This document shows positions 54,898-62,906 of a stretch of DNA of 64,000 nucleotides, one piece after another (within the stretch, counting starts at the first letter, position 1; the number at the start of each line of letters is the position of its first letter). The translations under genes were made by a program, and so were the position numbers. The notes under the pieces are model-generated. The model searched no databases and was not told where the DNA came from. It saw nothing but the letters and a program-made list of their open reading frames with translations. The DNA is from Candidatus Onthenecus intestinigallinarum (lineage in GTDB: Bacteria > Bacillota > Clostridia > Christensenellales > Aristaeellaceae), in contig DVFJ01000009.1 in the NCBI GenBank assembly GCA_018713325.1, positions 121,752 to 185,751 of the forward strand. Direction: 5' to 3'.

Positions 54898-56058
54898 ATG
54901 GACGTACAGATCAGGCGGGATCGACGACGCAACTGGATCTTCTGTATCGTGGTGGGGCTGCTGTGCATCGCGTTGGGGCTGCTGCCCACAGGCTATCCGG
55001 AGCGCATGCCGGCCAATTCGACGCGCGAGCGGGTGCGCGTGCTGAGCGTGAACGACGACTTTCTCGCGCCGCTGGGCATCGTCTACTCAGGCGTGCAGGC
55101 TCTGCGCGTGCGGATCCTCTCGGGCGAATGGGCGGGGCATGAGCTCGACGCCTCCAACGCGCTCAACGCCGACCTGGAGAAGGACAAGCTCTTTGCCGTG
55201 GGCGACGAGGGCCTGGCGATCATCCACGCGGACGAGGACGGCCCCACGCAGGCGACGCTCGTGGATCACTACCGGCTGGGCAGCGAGGGGCTGCTGTTCG
55301 GTCTGTTCGGACTGCTGCTGATCCTCTTTGGCGGCGTGGCGGGCGCGGGCGCGCTGGTCTCGCTGGTGGCCAGCGTCATGATCGTGTGGAAGCTGCTCAT
55401 CCCCGCGCTGCTCGATGGGCGCTCGCCAGTACCGGTCGCGCTGGGCGTCGTGCTGCTGCTCACCGCGCTGATCATGTTCCTGGTGGCGGGATTCACGCGC
55501 AAGGCGCTGTGCGCGCTGACCGGCTCGCTGCTGGGCACGTTCGTCACCTGCCTGCTGGCGGCGGCGTTCGGCGCGCTGCTGCGCCTGGACGGCACGAACC
55601 TGCCCTACGTGGTGCCGCTGCTCTCCCAGAGCGCCATGCAGCTGGATGTGAGCCAGATCTTTCTGGCGATGGTGTTCATCGCCAACTCCGGCTCGCTGAT
55701 GGACCTGGCGATGGACGTGTCGGCCTCCTGTCAGGAGGTGATCGCGCACCACCCGGGCATCTCGCGACGCGCGCTGATCCGCTCGGGCTTTGCGGTCGGG
55801 CGCAGCGTCATCGGCACGATGACCACGACGCTCATGCTGGCCTACTCGGGCAGCTACCTGTCGATGCTCATGTACTTCATGGGCCAGGGAACGCCGGTTG
55901 TCGACATCCTGAACTACAAGTTCGTCGCCTGCGAGGTGCTGACCACGCTCGTGGGCTCTTTCGGGCTGGTGACCGTGGCGCCCTTCACGGCGCTGATGGC
56001 GGGCGTGATGATGCGCCGCGGCGAGGCGGAGGCTGCGCCACGGCCGGAGTCCGCCTGA
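54898..56058 (+). CDS. YibE/F-family membrane protein
   Basis: A 386-residue protein with an N-terminal helix (residues ~14-31), a ~100-residue extracytoplasmic domain (RVRVLSVNDD, then IHADEDGPTQATLVDHYRLG), and about seven further helices. The C-terminal half contains the YibE/F signature MDLAMDVSASCQEV and GRSVIGTMTTTLMLAY. Lactococcal relatives were linked to bacteriocin or nucleoside-related phenotypes, but the function is not established. ATG at 54898 has GGAAAGGAAGGACGCA upstream. Confidence 0.87.
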   Translation: MDVQIRRDRRRNWIFCIVVGLLCIALGLLPTGYPERMPANSTRERVRVLSVNDDFLAPLGIVYSGVQALRVRILSGEWAGHELDASNALNADLEKDKLFAVGDEGLAIIHADEDGPTQATLVDHYRLGSEGLLFGLFGLLLILFGGVAGAGALVSLVASVMIVWKLLIPALLDGRSPVPVALGVVLLLTALIMFLVAGFTRKALCALTGSLLGTFVTCLLAAAFGALLRLDGTNLPYVVPLLSQSAMQLDVSQIFLAMVFIANSGSLMDLAMDVSASCQEVIAHHPGISRRALIRSGFAVGRSVIGTMTTTLMLAYSGSYLSMLMYFMGQGTPVVDILNYKFVACEVLTTLVGSFGLVTVAPFTALMAGVMMRRGEAEAAPRPESA

Positions 56059-56102
56059 ACCGGCAAAACTTCGCGCGCGGGATGGATGCGGCCGCGCGTT
56101 TG

Positions 56103-56111
56103 TGCTATAAT
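56103..56111 (+). promoter_or_regulatory. Extended -10 of the MFS gene
   Basis: TGCTATAAT with TATAAT at 56106-56111, 32 bases before the ATG at 56144. No good -35 is visible. Confidence 0.55.
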
Positions 56112-56143
56112 GAAAGCAGTTTGAACCTGCGGAGGAATGGCCT

Positions 56144-57307
56144 ATGACCGCGCTGCTCGTCATCATCTATGTGGCCTTCATCAGCCTGGGACTGCCGGAC
56201 TCATTGCTCGGCGCGGCCTGGCCCGTCATGCGCGCCGACCTGTCCGCGCCGCTGGCGGCGGCGGGCATCCTGTCGATGATCGTCAGCTTTGGCACGATCG
56301 TCTCCAGCCTCATGAGCAACCGCCTCGTGCGCCGCTTCGGCACGGGGCGCATCACGGTCGTGAGCGTGTTCATGACGGCGGCGGCGCTGCTGGGCTTCTC
56401 GTTTGCGCCGTCGCTGTGGGTGCTGTGCCTGCTCGCGGTGCCGCTGGGGCTGGGCGCGGGATCGATCGACGCGGCGCTCAACAACTTCGTGGCGCTGCAC
56501 TACAGCGCTCGGCAGATGAGCTTTTTGCACTGCTTCTGGGGCATCGGGGTGACGGTCAGCCCGATCATCATGGCGGCGTGCATTGCGGGCGTCGGCTGGC
56601 GCGGCGGCTACCGCGTCGTATCGGGCCTGCAGTTCGCGCTCTTTGCTGCGCTGGTGTGCACGATGCGCCTGTGGAGGCGCGCAGAGGGGCGTGGCGCGCA
56701 GGCCGGTGGGGAGGAGGCGGTGTTCGTCTCCAATAGGGAGGCGTTGCGACTGCGCGGGATCGCCTTCGCGCTGCTGACATTCCTGCTCTACTGCGGCGCA
56801 GAGACGACGACGGGCCTGTGGATGGCCAGCTATCTGGCGGAGTACCGCGGCCTGGAGAAGGCCACGGCCGCCGCATGGGGCTCGTGCTTCTTTGCCGGCA
56901 TCACCGTCGGGCGCGTGCTGTCCGGCCTGCTCGCCACGCGCCTGTCCAGCTGCAGGCAGATTCGCCTGGGCGGGCTGGTCATGCTGGCAGGCGCGGTGCT
57001 GTTGCTGCTGCCGGTGCAGTTTGCGCTGCCCGGGCTGCTGCTGGGCGTGGGCGGCGGGCCGATCTATCCGTGCATGATCCATGAGACGCCCCGGCGCTTT
57101 GGCCGCGACGCCTCGCAGGCGGCCATGGGCCTGCAGATGGCCGTGGCCTATGTCGGCTCGACGTTCCTGCCGCCGCTGCTGGGCGCGATCGCCGGCGCGA
57201 CGACGCTGCTGCTCATCCCGGTTGCGCTGCTGTGCCTGACGGCGGTCATGTTCGTGTGCAGCGAGCTGGTCGAGCGCTTCATCCGCCGGGATGCGCCGGA
57301 GGATTGA
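56144..57307 (+). CDS. MFS transporter (fucose/sugar-permease-like group)
   Basis: A 387-residue major facilitator with about 12 helices. It starts directly with helix 1 (LLVIIYVAFISLGLPDSLLG), a sequence typical of the MosC/FucP-like MFS group. LGAGSIDAALNNFVALHYS in helix 4 and the loop RQMSFLHCFWGIGVTVSP are also typical. A central loop of ~30 residues (RRAEGRGAQAGGEEA) splits the halves. ATG at 56144 follows GGAGGAATGGCCT. The substrate is unknown; sugars are possible. Confidence 0.88.
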   Translation: MTALLVIIYVAFISLGLPDSLLGAAWPVMRADLSAPLAAAGILSMIVSFGTIVSSLMSNRLVRRFGTGRITVVSVFMTAAALLGFSFAPSLWVLCLLAVPLGLGAGSIDAALNNFVALHYSARQMSFLHCFWGIGVTVSPIIMAACIAGVGWRGGYRVVSGLQFALFAALVCTMRLWRRAEGRGAQAGGEEAVFVSNREALRLRGIAFALLTFLLYCGAETTTGLWMASYLAEYRGLEKATAAAWGSCFFAGITVGRVLSGLLATRLSSCRQIRLGGLVMLAGAVLLLLPVQFALPGLLLGVGGGPIYPCMIHETPRRFGRDASQAAMGLQMAVAYVGSTFLPPLLGAIAGATTLLLIPVALLCLTAVMFVCSELVERFIRRDAPED

Positions 57308-57341
57308 ACGCCCATGGGGCGAAAGTAAAGAAAAAAAGGAG

Positions 57342-57376
57342 GACGCCATCCGGCCGCATGGCCGGGTGGCGTCTTT
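57342..57376. terminator. Bidirectional terminator
   Basis: A 14-base stem (57342-57355 with 57360-57373) with TTTC on the plus side and CTCCTTTTTTTC on the minus side, serving the MFS gene and the convergent hybrid kinase gene. Confidence 0.75.
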
Positions 57377-57390
57377 CAAATGCAACCGGA

Positions 57391-59976
57391 TCAGGCGGGA
57401 TCATCGTCTCCCCGCCTGTGCACAAATAGCGTGCTCAGCGTCTGAAGAAGAACTTTGAAGTCGATGGGCTTGGAGATGTGGCCGTTCATGCCCGCCTCCG
57501 TCGTCTTGGCGATGTCCTCGGCAAACGCATTGGCCGTGACCGCGATGATGGGCACATGCGCAGCGTCGGGCCTGTCCAGACGCCGAATGGTTCGTGCGGC
57601 TTCGCAGCCGTCCATCTCGGGCATCTGCATGTCCATGAGCACCGCGCCGATGGCGCAGGGCGCCGACTGGCAAAAAGCCTCCACCGCCTCCACCCCGTTG
57701 CGGGCCTGGATGACCTGGCCCCCGTTCATCTCCAGCATCTCGGTGGCGATCTCCATGTTGATCTCGTTGTCCTCGGCCAGCAGTACCGTCAGGCCAGCCA
57801 GGGGCGGCTGTTTGGCGGGCGCCGGGGGCGTTTCCTCCTGGGGGGCGGCGGACGCCGGCGCCACCGGGGGAAGCTCCGTCTGCAGCTCCGGCGTGCGGAC
57901 CACCTGCAGGGGGAGGGTCACCGTGAACTTGCTCCCCTCGCCCAGGGTACTCTCCACCGTGATCTCGCCGCTCATCTGGCGCACCAGGCTCTTGACGATG
58001 TGCATGCCCAGACCCACCCCGTTGGCCACCTGGCTGGAGAAGTGGTTCTCCCGGGTATAGGGCTCGAAGAGGCGGTCCAGGAAGGTATCGGCCATGCCGA
58101 TGCCGGTGTCTGCCACCACGAACTGATACTTGCTGTGCTGCTGGAAGGCATACTGCCGCACCGACAGGCTGATCTGCGCGCCCACCTGGCTGTACTTGAA
58201 GGAGTTGGAGAGCAGATTGTTCAGGATCTGCCCCACCTTGAAGTTGTCTGCCAGGACCATCCGGTCCTGCAGGTCGATGGACAGGGAAAAGTCCTTCCCC
58301 TCCTGCTCGGCCTGGGCCTGGAAGACCGCCGCCGTCTCCTGGACGTAGTCCACCAGGTCGAACTGCTGGCTGTTCAGAGCATTCTCCCCTGCCTCCATCC
58401 GGGACAGCTCCAGGATGTCGTTGACCAGGGCCAGCATCTGGCGGCCGGAAAACTCGATCTTTTCGATGCAGCTGTTCACCCGCTCCCAGTTGCCCCGGCT
58501 CTTTCGGGCCAGGGCGCTCAGGTTGATGATGGCATTGAGGGGGGTGCGCAGGTCGTGGGACATGTTGCTGAAAAAGGCCGACTTGGCCTTCGTGCTCTTC
58601 TGGGCCGCCGACAGGGCGCTCTCCAGCAGGATGGTGTGCTGCAGCTGCTGCCGGCGCTCAATGTCCACGTCCCGGAAGCAGAGGATGACCTCCTCCGGGG
58701 CCCGCTCCTTGTCGTACAGGGTGCGGATGTTCACCCAGCGCAGGGTGTCCCCGAACTGCCGCTGGTAGTCTCCGCCGTAGTCCCGGATGCCCTCCGCCAC
58801 CCGCTGGCGGATCTGCTCCAGGGAAAAGCTCTGGACGAATTCCTCATAGGCGTCCTGGGCCACCACCTGTTTGATGGTGTCCAGCAGCAGCCCATAGCTC
58901 CCCTTCCGGGGCAGCTTGCCGGCGTTGTCGGTGGAGCTTTTGATGGTCAGATAGGTCCCCTGGGTATAGTCGATCCGATAGGCCGCATAAAATGCATCAC
59001 TGAGAATTTCTATGGTCTCGTCCGCCAGACGCAGCCGGCGGCTCTGCCGGGTCTCCTGATAAATGACCCCGAAGAGGATGATAAAGAGCACGCTGGAGCC
59101 GATCAGCAGGATGCTCATGGTGTCCTGCTGCTCCCCCAGCAGGCTGGCATGGAGGGGGACGGTGAGCATCACCGTCCAGCCGTTGCTCACCCGTGCAAAA
59201 TATGCCCCGCGCTCCTCCCCGTTCTGGCCGGTGATGGTGGAGCTGTAGCGCCCATAGCTGCTCTGGCTGGTGGCCTCCAGATCCTGCTGCAGGTGCTGGA
59301 TATAGGGGGCCAGCTCCTGGGAGTCCATGCTCCAGAATCCCCTTTCGTTGATCAGGTTGCCTGCCCCGTCAAAAAAGCCATAGGTATACTCCTCGTCCTG
59401 CAGCCGCTCCCCTTCCTTGATCAGGAAGTTTTCCAGGGGGATGTCCATGGCCAGCACCATGTCCTCCTCCTTGCCAAAGCTGCAGGAGGCTGTGACGATA
59501 TGCTTGCCGGTGATGGCGTCCTCATAGACATCTGTAAAGATGACCTCCCCGGCATTCACCAGGGCGTCCTGGTACCACTGGGTGGAGGCAAAATCATAGC
59601 CGGCATCCCCCTCCCAGGGGGTGGCGCCAATGATCTGCCCGTTCACCACCACATAGGCGTCCACCTTTGCCGGGTCCAGCACGGCCCCGATCTTTTCCAC
59701 ATAGTCCTTCAGCCACAGCTGGATCTCCTCCGCACCGCCGCCGCTCTCGGTATAGTCCTGGGCGTACTGCCTGCCCAGCTCCATCAGGCCCCGGAAGGAG
59801 GCGATCTGCATCTCCTCCTTCTCCGCATAGCTCTGGGCCAGGGCCAAGCCCATATTCTCCGCATTGTTCAGCAGCTTCGAGCGAACCATCAGCACGCCCA
59901 GAACCAGGATCAGCAAAAACACCACCAGCTGCAGCACGGTCAGCATGTTGCCAGCCAAGGTTCTCCTCTTCCCCAT
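57391..59976 (-). CDS. Hybrid sensor histidine kinase with C-terminal receiver
   Basis: An 861-residue membrane kinase. Helix 1 (about 10-32), a large Cache-like extracytoplasmic sensor (~40-285, with VVVNGQIIGATPWEGD and TGKHIVTASCSFG) and helix 2 (~290-312) come first. A PAS-like domain (~320-450) leads to the H-box FFSNMSHDLRTPLNAII (His near 474), the N-box QILNNLLSNSFKYS and the G-box GVGLGMHIV. The receiver at ~735-855 has Asp near 781 in VLMDMQMPEMDG. ATG at 59976 follows GGAAGGGATGCCGA. Codon style changes inside the gene: the last ~90-150 codons resemble the left part of the window, the rest resemble genes to the right. Confidence 0.9.
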   Translation of the reverse strand: MGKRRTLAGNMLTVLQLVVFLLILVLGVLMVRSKLLNNAENMGLALAQSYAEKEEMQIASFRGLMELGRQYAQDYTESGGGAEEIQLWLKDYVEKIGAVLDPAKVDAYVVVNGQIIGATPWEGDAGYDFASTQWYQDALVNAGEVIFTDVYEDAITGKHIVTASCSFGKEEDMVLAMDIPLENFLIKEGERLQDEEYTYGFFDGAGNLINERGFWSMDSQELAPYIQHLQQDLEATSQSSYGRYSSTITGQNGEERGAYFARVSNGWTVMLTVPLHASLLGEQQDTMSILLIGSSVLFIILFGVIYQETRQSRRLRLADETIEILSDAFYAAYRIDYTQGTYLTIKSSTDNAGKLPRKGSYGLLLDTIKQVVAQDAYEEFVQSFSLEQIRQRVAEGIRDYGGDYQRQFGDTLRWVNIRTLYDKERAPEEVILCFRDVDIERRQQLQHTILLESALSAAQKSTKAKSAFFSNMSHDLRTPLNAIINLSALARKSRGNWERVNSCIEKIEFSGRQMLALVNDILELSRMEAGENALNSQQFDLVDYVQETAAVFQAQAEQEGKDFSLSIDLQDRMVLADNFKVGQILNNLLSNSFKYSQVGAQISLSVRQYAFQQHSKYQFVVADTGIGMADTFLDRLFEPYTRENHFSSQVANGVGLGMHIVKSLVRQMSGEITVESTLGEGSKFTVTLPLQVVRTPELQTELPPVAPASAAPQEETPPAPAKQPPLAGLTVLLAEDNEINMEIATEMLEMNGGQVIQARNGVEAVEAFCQSAPCAIGAVLMDMQMPEMDGCEAARTIRRLDRPDAAHVPIIAVTANAFAEDIAKTTEAGMNGHISKPIDFKVLLQTLSTLFVHRRGDDDPA

Positions 59977-60080
59977 TCGGCATCCCTTCCTTTTCCTTCT
60001 CTCTTCCTCTGGGGTATGCCTCTTTCCCCGGCAGAAAAGGGCAGAAAGCATATCCCCGTATCCGGTCACGATTTATGGAT

Positions 60081-60109
60081 AGTATAGCATATTTTGCCAT
60101 ATTGTGCAA
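60081..60109 (-). promoter_or_regulatory. Hybrid kinase promoter
   Basis: On the minus strand TTGCAC (60104-60109), a 17-base spacer and TATACT (60081-60086). Confidence 0.7.
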
Positions 60110-60126
60110 AGTTGCCGTGTCATTCC

Positions 60127-60155
60127 TTGACTTTTCGCGAAAATACGAATAGAAT
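60127..60155 (+). promoter_or_regulatory. Promoter of the HD-GYP regulator operon
   Basis: TTGACT (60127-60132), a 17-base spacer and TAGAAT (60150-60155). It is divergent from the kinase promoter only 18 bases away, so both could be controlled together. Confidence 0.7.
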
Positions 60156-60267
60156 AGACATGCTTATCCTGCAAATCGTCAAATCACAGTGCGGCTCCAC
60201 CTGACAACCGTGCGTCCGGCCGCCCACCAGGCTCCGTACCCCGGGGCATAGACAGAGAGGGATCTAC

Positions 60268-61347
60268 TTGAATGAGAACACCCGCACTTCCCAAAGCGCA
60301 GAAAAACTTCTGATCGCCGACGATTCAGACCTGAACCGCATTGTCCTGTCCAATATTTTTGAAGAGGATCACACCATCTGCGAAGCCGCCGATGGACGCG
60401 CCGCCCTGGAGATCATCCGGCGCAGCGGCGAGTCTCTCTGCGCCATTCTCCTGGACGTGGTCATGCCGGAGATGGACGGCATCCAGGTCCTGCGGGCCAT
60501 GAAGGCCGAGGGACTGCTGGAAAAGATTCCCGTCTTTCTGGTCACCGCCCAGAACAGCAGCGACATCACCCGGGAGGCCTATGACCTGGGGGTGATGGAC
60601 GTGATCACCAAGCCGGTGGTCTCCTATGTGGTCCGGCGGCGGGTCAACTCCGTCATCGAGCTTTTTCGCGCCCGGCGGCAGCTGCGCGCCAAGGTGGCCC
60701 TGCAGCAGGATGAGCTGCTGGCCCAGGCCAAGAAGCTGGCCAACCTGAGTGTGGGCATGCTGGAGTCCCTGGCCACGGCCATTGAGTTCCGCAGCGACGA
60801 GTCCGGCGCCCATGTCCGGCGCATCCACGACTGCACCGTCTACCTGCTCAAGCACACCGACCTGGGCAAGGACATCTCCAGCGACCGCATCGACCAGATC
60901 GGCATCGCCTCCATCACCCACGACGTGGGCAAGATCGCCATCCCCGACGCCATCCTCAACAAGCCCGGCCGGCTGACCAAGGATGAGTTCGAGGTCATGA
61001 AGACCCACACCGTCCAGGGCGCCCGGCTGCTGTCCCAGATCTCCCAGCTGAAGGACTTCGGGGCCTACCAGTACGCCTATGACATCGCCCTGCACCACCA
61101 CGAGCGCTGGGACGGCGGCGGCTATCCCCACGGGCTGAAGGGAAACGAGATCCCCCTCTGGGCCCAGATCGTCTCCCTGGTGGATGTCTATGACGCCCTG
61201 GTGAGCAAGCGCTGCTACAAGGACGCCTATTCCTTCAACACCGCTCTGCAGATGATCCTGGACGGCAAGTGCGGCCAGTTCAATCCCAAGCTGCTGCAGT
61301 GCTTCTTCCTGGCCGAGCCCGCCCTGCGGGCCCTGTACCGGGCATAA
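60268..61347 (+). CDS. Response regulator with HD-GYP c-di-GMP phosphodiesterase domain
   Basis: A 359-residue signalling protein. The receiver domain (1-125) has LIADDSD and phospho-Asp63 in ILLDVVMPEMDG. A helical linker (125-165) leads to an HD-GYP domain: His218-Asp219 in ITHDVGKIAIPD, ALHHHERWDGGGYP (His276-Pro287), and the later SLVDVYDALVSKRCYKDAY segment. All metal ligands and the GYP triad are intact, so hydrolysis of cyclic di-GMP is expected. The start is TTG at 60268 after AGAGAGGGATC. It is divergent from the hybrid kinase and is followed by an HPt gene. Confidence 0.93.
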   Translation: MNENTRTSQSAEKLLIADDSDLNRIVLSNIFEEDHTICEAADGRAALEIIRRSGESLCAILLDVVMPEMDGIQVLRAMKAEGLLEKIPVFLVTAQNSSDITREAYDLGVMDVITKPVVSYVVRRRVNSVIELFRARRQLRAKVALQQDELLAQAKKLANLSVGMLESLATAIEFRSDESGAHVRRIHDCTVYLLKHTDLGKDISSDRIDQIGIASITHDVGKIAIPDAILNKPGRLTKDEFEVMKTHTVQGARLLSQISQLKDFGAYQYAYDIALHHHERWDGGGYPHGLKGNEIPLWAQIVSLVDVYDALVSKRCYKDAYSFNTALQMILDGKCGQFNPKLLQCFFLAEPALRALYRA

Positions 61348-61403
61348 CCGAAACCATTGCCCTCCGCAGACCCTGCGGAGGCCGAGACGAAAGGGGGGAA
61401 ACT

Positions 61404-61757
61404 ATGGAGGAAGAAAAGCGCACGCGCCTTTTGCAGGTCGGCGTGGATATCGACGGCGGGCTGGAGCGTTTCATGGACAACGAGGCCCTGTTTCTCAAGT
61501 GTCTGCGCCGGTTCCCCACCGACACCAGCTTTCAGCAGCTGGAGGAGGCCCTGTCGGCCGGTGACCTCCAGGCCGCCTTTGTGGCCGCCCACACCCTGAA
61601 GGGGGTTTCCGGCAACCTGTCCCTGGACGCCGTGTTCCAGGCCTCGCTGCCTGTGGTGGAGGCCCTGCGGTGCGACAACCGGGAGGAGGCGGAGGCCGCC
61701 ATGCCTGCCCTGCGGGACATTTATCAAAAAACGGTCATCGTGCTGTCCGACAACTGA
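61404..61757 (+). CDS. HPt phosphotransfer protein
   Basis: A 117-residue four-helix HPt domain. The phospho-accepting residue is His63 in VAAHTLKGVSGNL, a textbook match. It starts 56 bases after the HD-GYP gene with AAGGGGGGAAACT, so the two are likely co-transcribed. With the hybrid kinase (His and Asp) and the HD-GYP receiver (Asp) the region holds every step of a His-Asp-His-Asp relay. Confidence 0.93.
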   Translation: MEEEKRTRLLQVGVDIDGGLERFMDNEALFLKCLRRFPTDTSFQQLEEALSAGDLQAAFVAAHTLKGVSGNLSLDAVFQASLPVVEALRCDNREEAEAAMPALRDIYQKTVIVLSDN

Positions 61758-61787
61758 GGCAGCACGATTTTTCTTTCCACGACAAAA

Positions 61788-61825
61788 CCAGGCACCGGCG
61801 ATGGGTTCGCCGGTGCCTGGTTTTT
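61788..61825 (+). terminator. Terminator of the HD-GYP/HPt operon
   Basis: A 14-base perfect stem (61788-61801 with 61807-61820), loop TGGGT, and TTTTT. Confidence 0.9.
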
Positions 61826-61867
61826 GTTCCATGGGTCATCCGTTTCCCTGCGGGAGGGCCTGAGGGC

Positions 61868-62839
61868 TCAGGCCAGCGCGGCAGTGATGATGGCCATCTT
61901 GTAGACCTCGTCGGCGTCGCAGCCCCGGGAGAGGTCGTTGATGGGGGCGTTCAGACCCTGGAGGATGGGGCCGTAGGCAGCGAAGCCGCCCAGACGCTGG
62001 GCGATCTTATAGCCGATGTTGCCGGACTGGATTTCCGGGAAGATGAAGGTGTTGGCGTGGCCGGCCACGGGGGAGCCGGGGAACTTCTGCTGGCCCACCA
62101 CGGGGGAGACGGCGGCGTCAAACTGCATCTCGCCGTCAATGGCCAGCTCGGGGGCGGCGGCCTTGGCCTTGTCGCAGGCGTTCTTCACCTTGTCCACGTT
62201 CTCGCCCTTGCCGGAGCCCTTGGTGGAATAGCTGAGGAAGGCGATCTTGGGGTCGATGCCGAAGGTCGCGGCGGTCTTGGCGCACTCCAGGGCGGTCTCC
62301 ACCAGGGCGTCCTCGTCGGGATCGATCTGGATGGCGCAGTCGCCCATGCACAGGCGCTCGTCCACGCCGTCCTTGTCCCGCTGGAGAATAAAGCAGGAGC
62401 TGACGTTCTTGTTGCCGGGCTTGGTCTTGATCAGCTGCAGGGCGGGGCGGACAGTATCGGCGGTGGAGTAGGTGGCGCCGCCCAGCAGGCAGTCGGCCTC
62501 GCCCATCTTCACCAGCATGGTGCCGAAGTAGTTGCCCTTCATCAGGTTCTTCCGGCAGTCCTCAGGAGTCATCTTGCCCTTGCGCAGCTCCACCATGGTC
62601 TCCACCATGGCGTCCATGCCGGCATAGGTGGCGGGGTCCACGATGCGCACGCCCTCGATGTCATAGCCGCCCTTGGCTGCGGCAGCCTTCACGTCGCTCT
62701 CCACGCCCACCAGGATGGGGGTGAGGAAGCCGTCCTGCTTCAGCCGGGCAGTGGCCTCCAGGATGCGGGCGTCGGTGCCCTCGGTAAAGACCAGGGTGCG
62801 GGGATTGGCTTTCAGGGTCTCGATCAGTTTTGCAAACAT
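61868..62839 (-). CDS. pta: Phosphate acetyltransferase
   Basis: A 323-residue short-form Pta that interconverts acetyl-CoA and acetyl phosphate, the first step of acetate and ATP formation. PTA_PTB fold hallmarks: ILEATARLKQDGFLTPILVG, DCLLGGATYSTADTVRPALQ, and FIFPEIQSGNIGYKIAQRLGG near the C-terminus. ATG at 62839 follows GGAGGTAGAGCATC. Ala is almost always GCC and GCG is very rare, unlike genes left of 57 kb. No ackA is visible next to it. Confidence 0.95.
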   Translation of the reverse strand: MFAKLIETLKANPRTLVFTEGTDARILEATARLKQDGFLTPILVGVESDVKAAAAKGGYDIEGVRIVDPATYAGMDAMVETMVELRKGKMTPEDCRKNLMKGNYFGTMLVKMGEADCLLGGATYSTADTVRPALQLIKTKPGNKNVSSCFILQRDKDGVDERLCMGDCAIQIDPDEDALVETALECAKTAATFGIDPKIAFLSYSTKGSGKGENVDKVKNACDKAKAAAPELAIDGEMQFDAAVSPVVGQQKFPGSPVAGHANTFIFPEIQSGNIGYKIAQRLGGFAAYGPILQGLNAPINDLSRGCDADEVYKMAIITAALA

Positions 62840-62906
62840 GATGCTCTACCTCCAAATATTCAGACCTACGGTCCATTCTGCAAAAATCAACTCAATTATT
62901 GTATCA

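Noticed and set aside
57478..60087. 869-residue plus-strand open frame
   Set aside because: Antisense of the hybrid histidine kinase, which has full kinase motifs on the minus strand.
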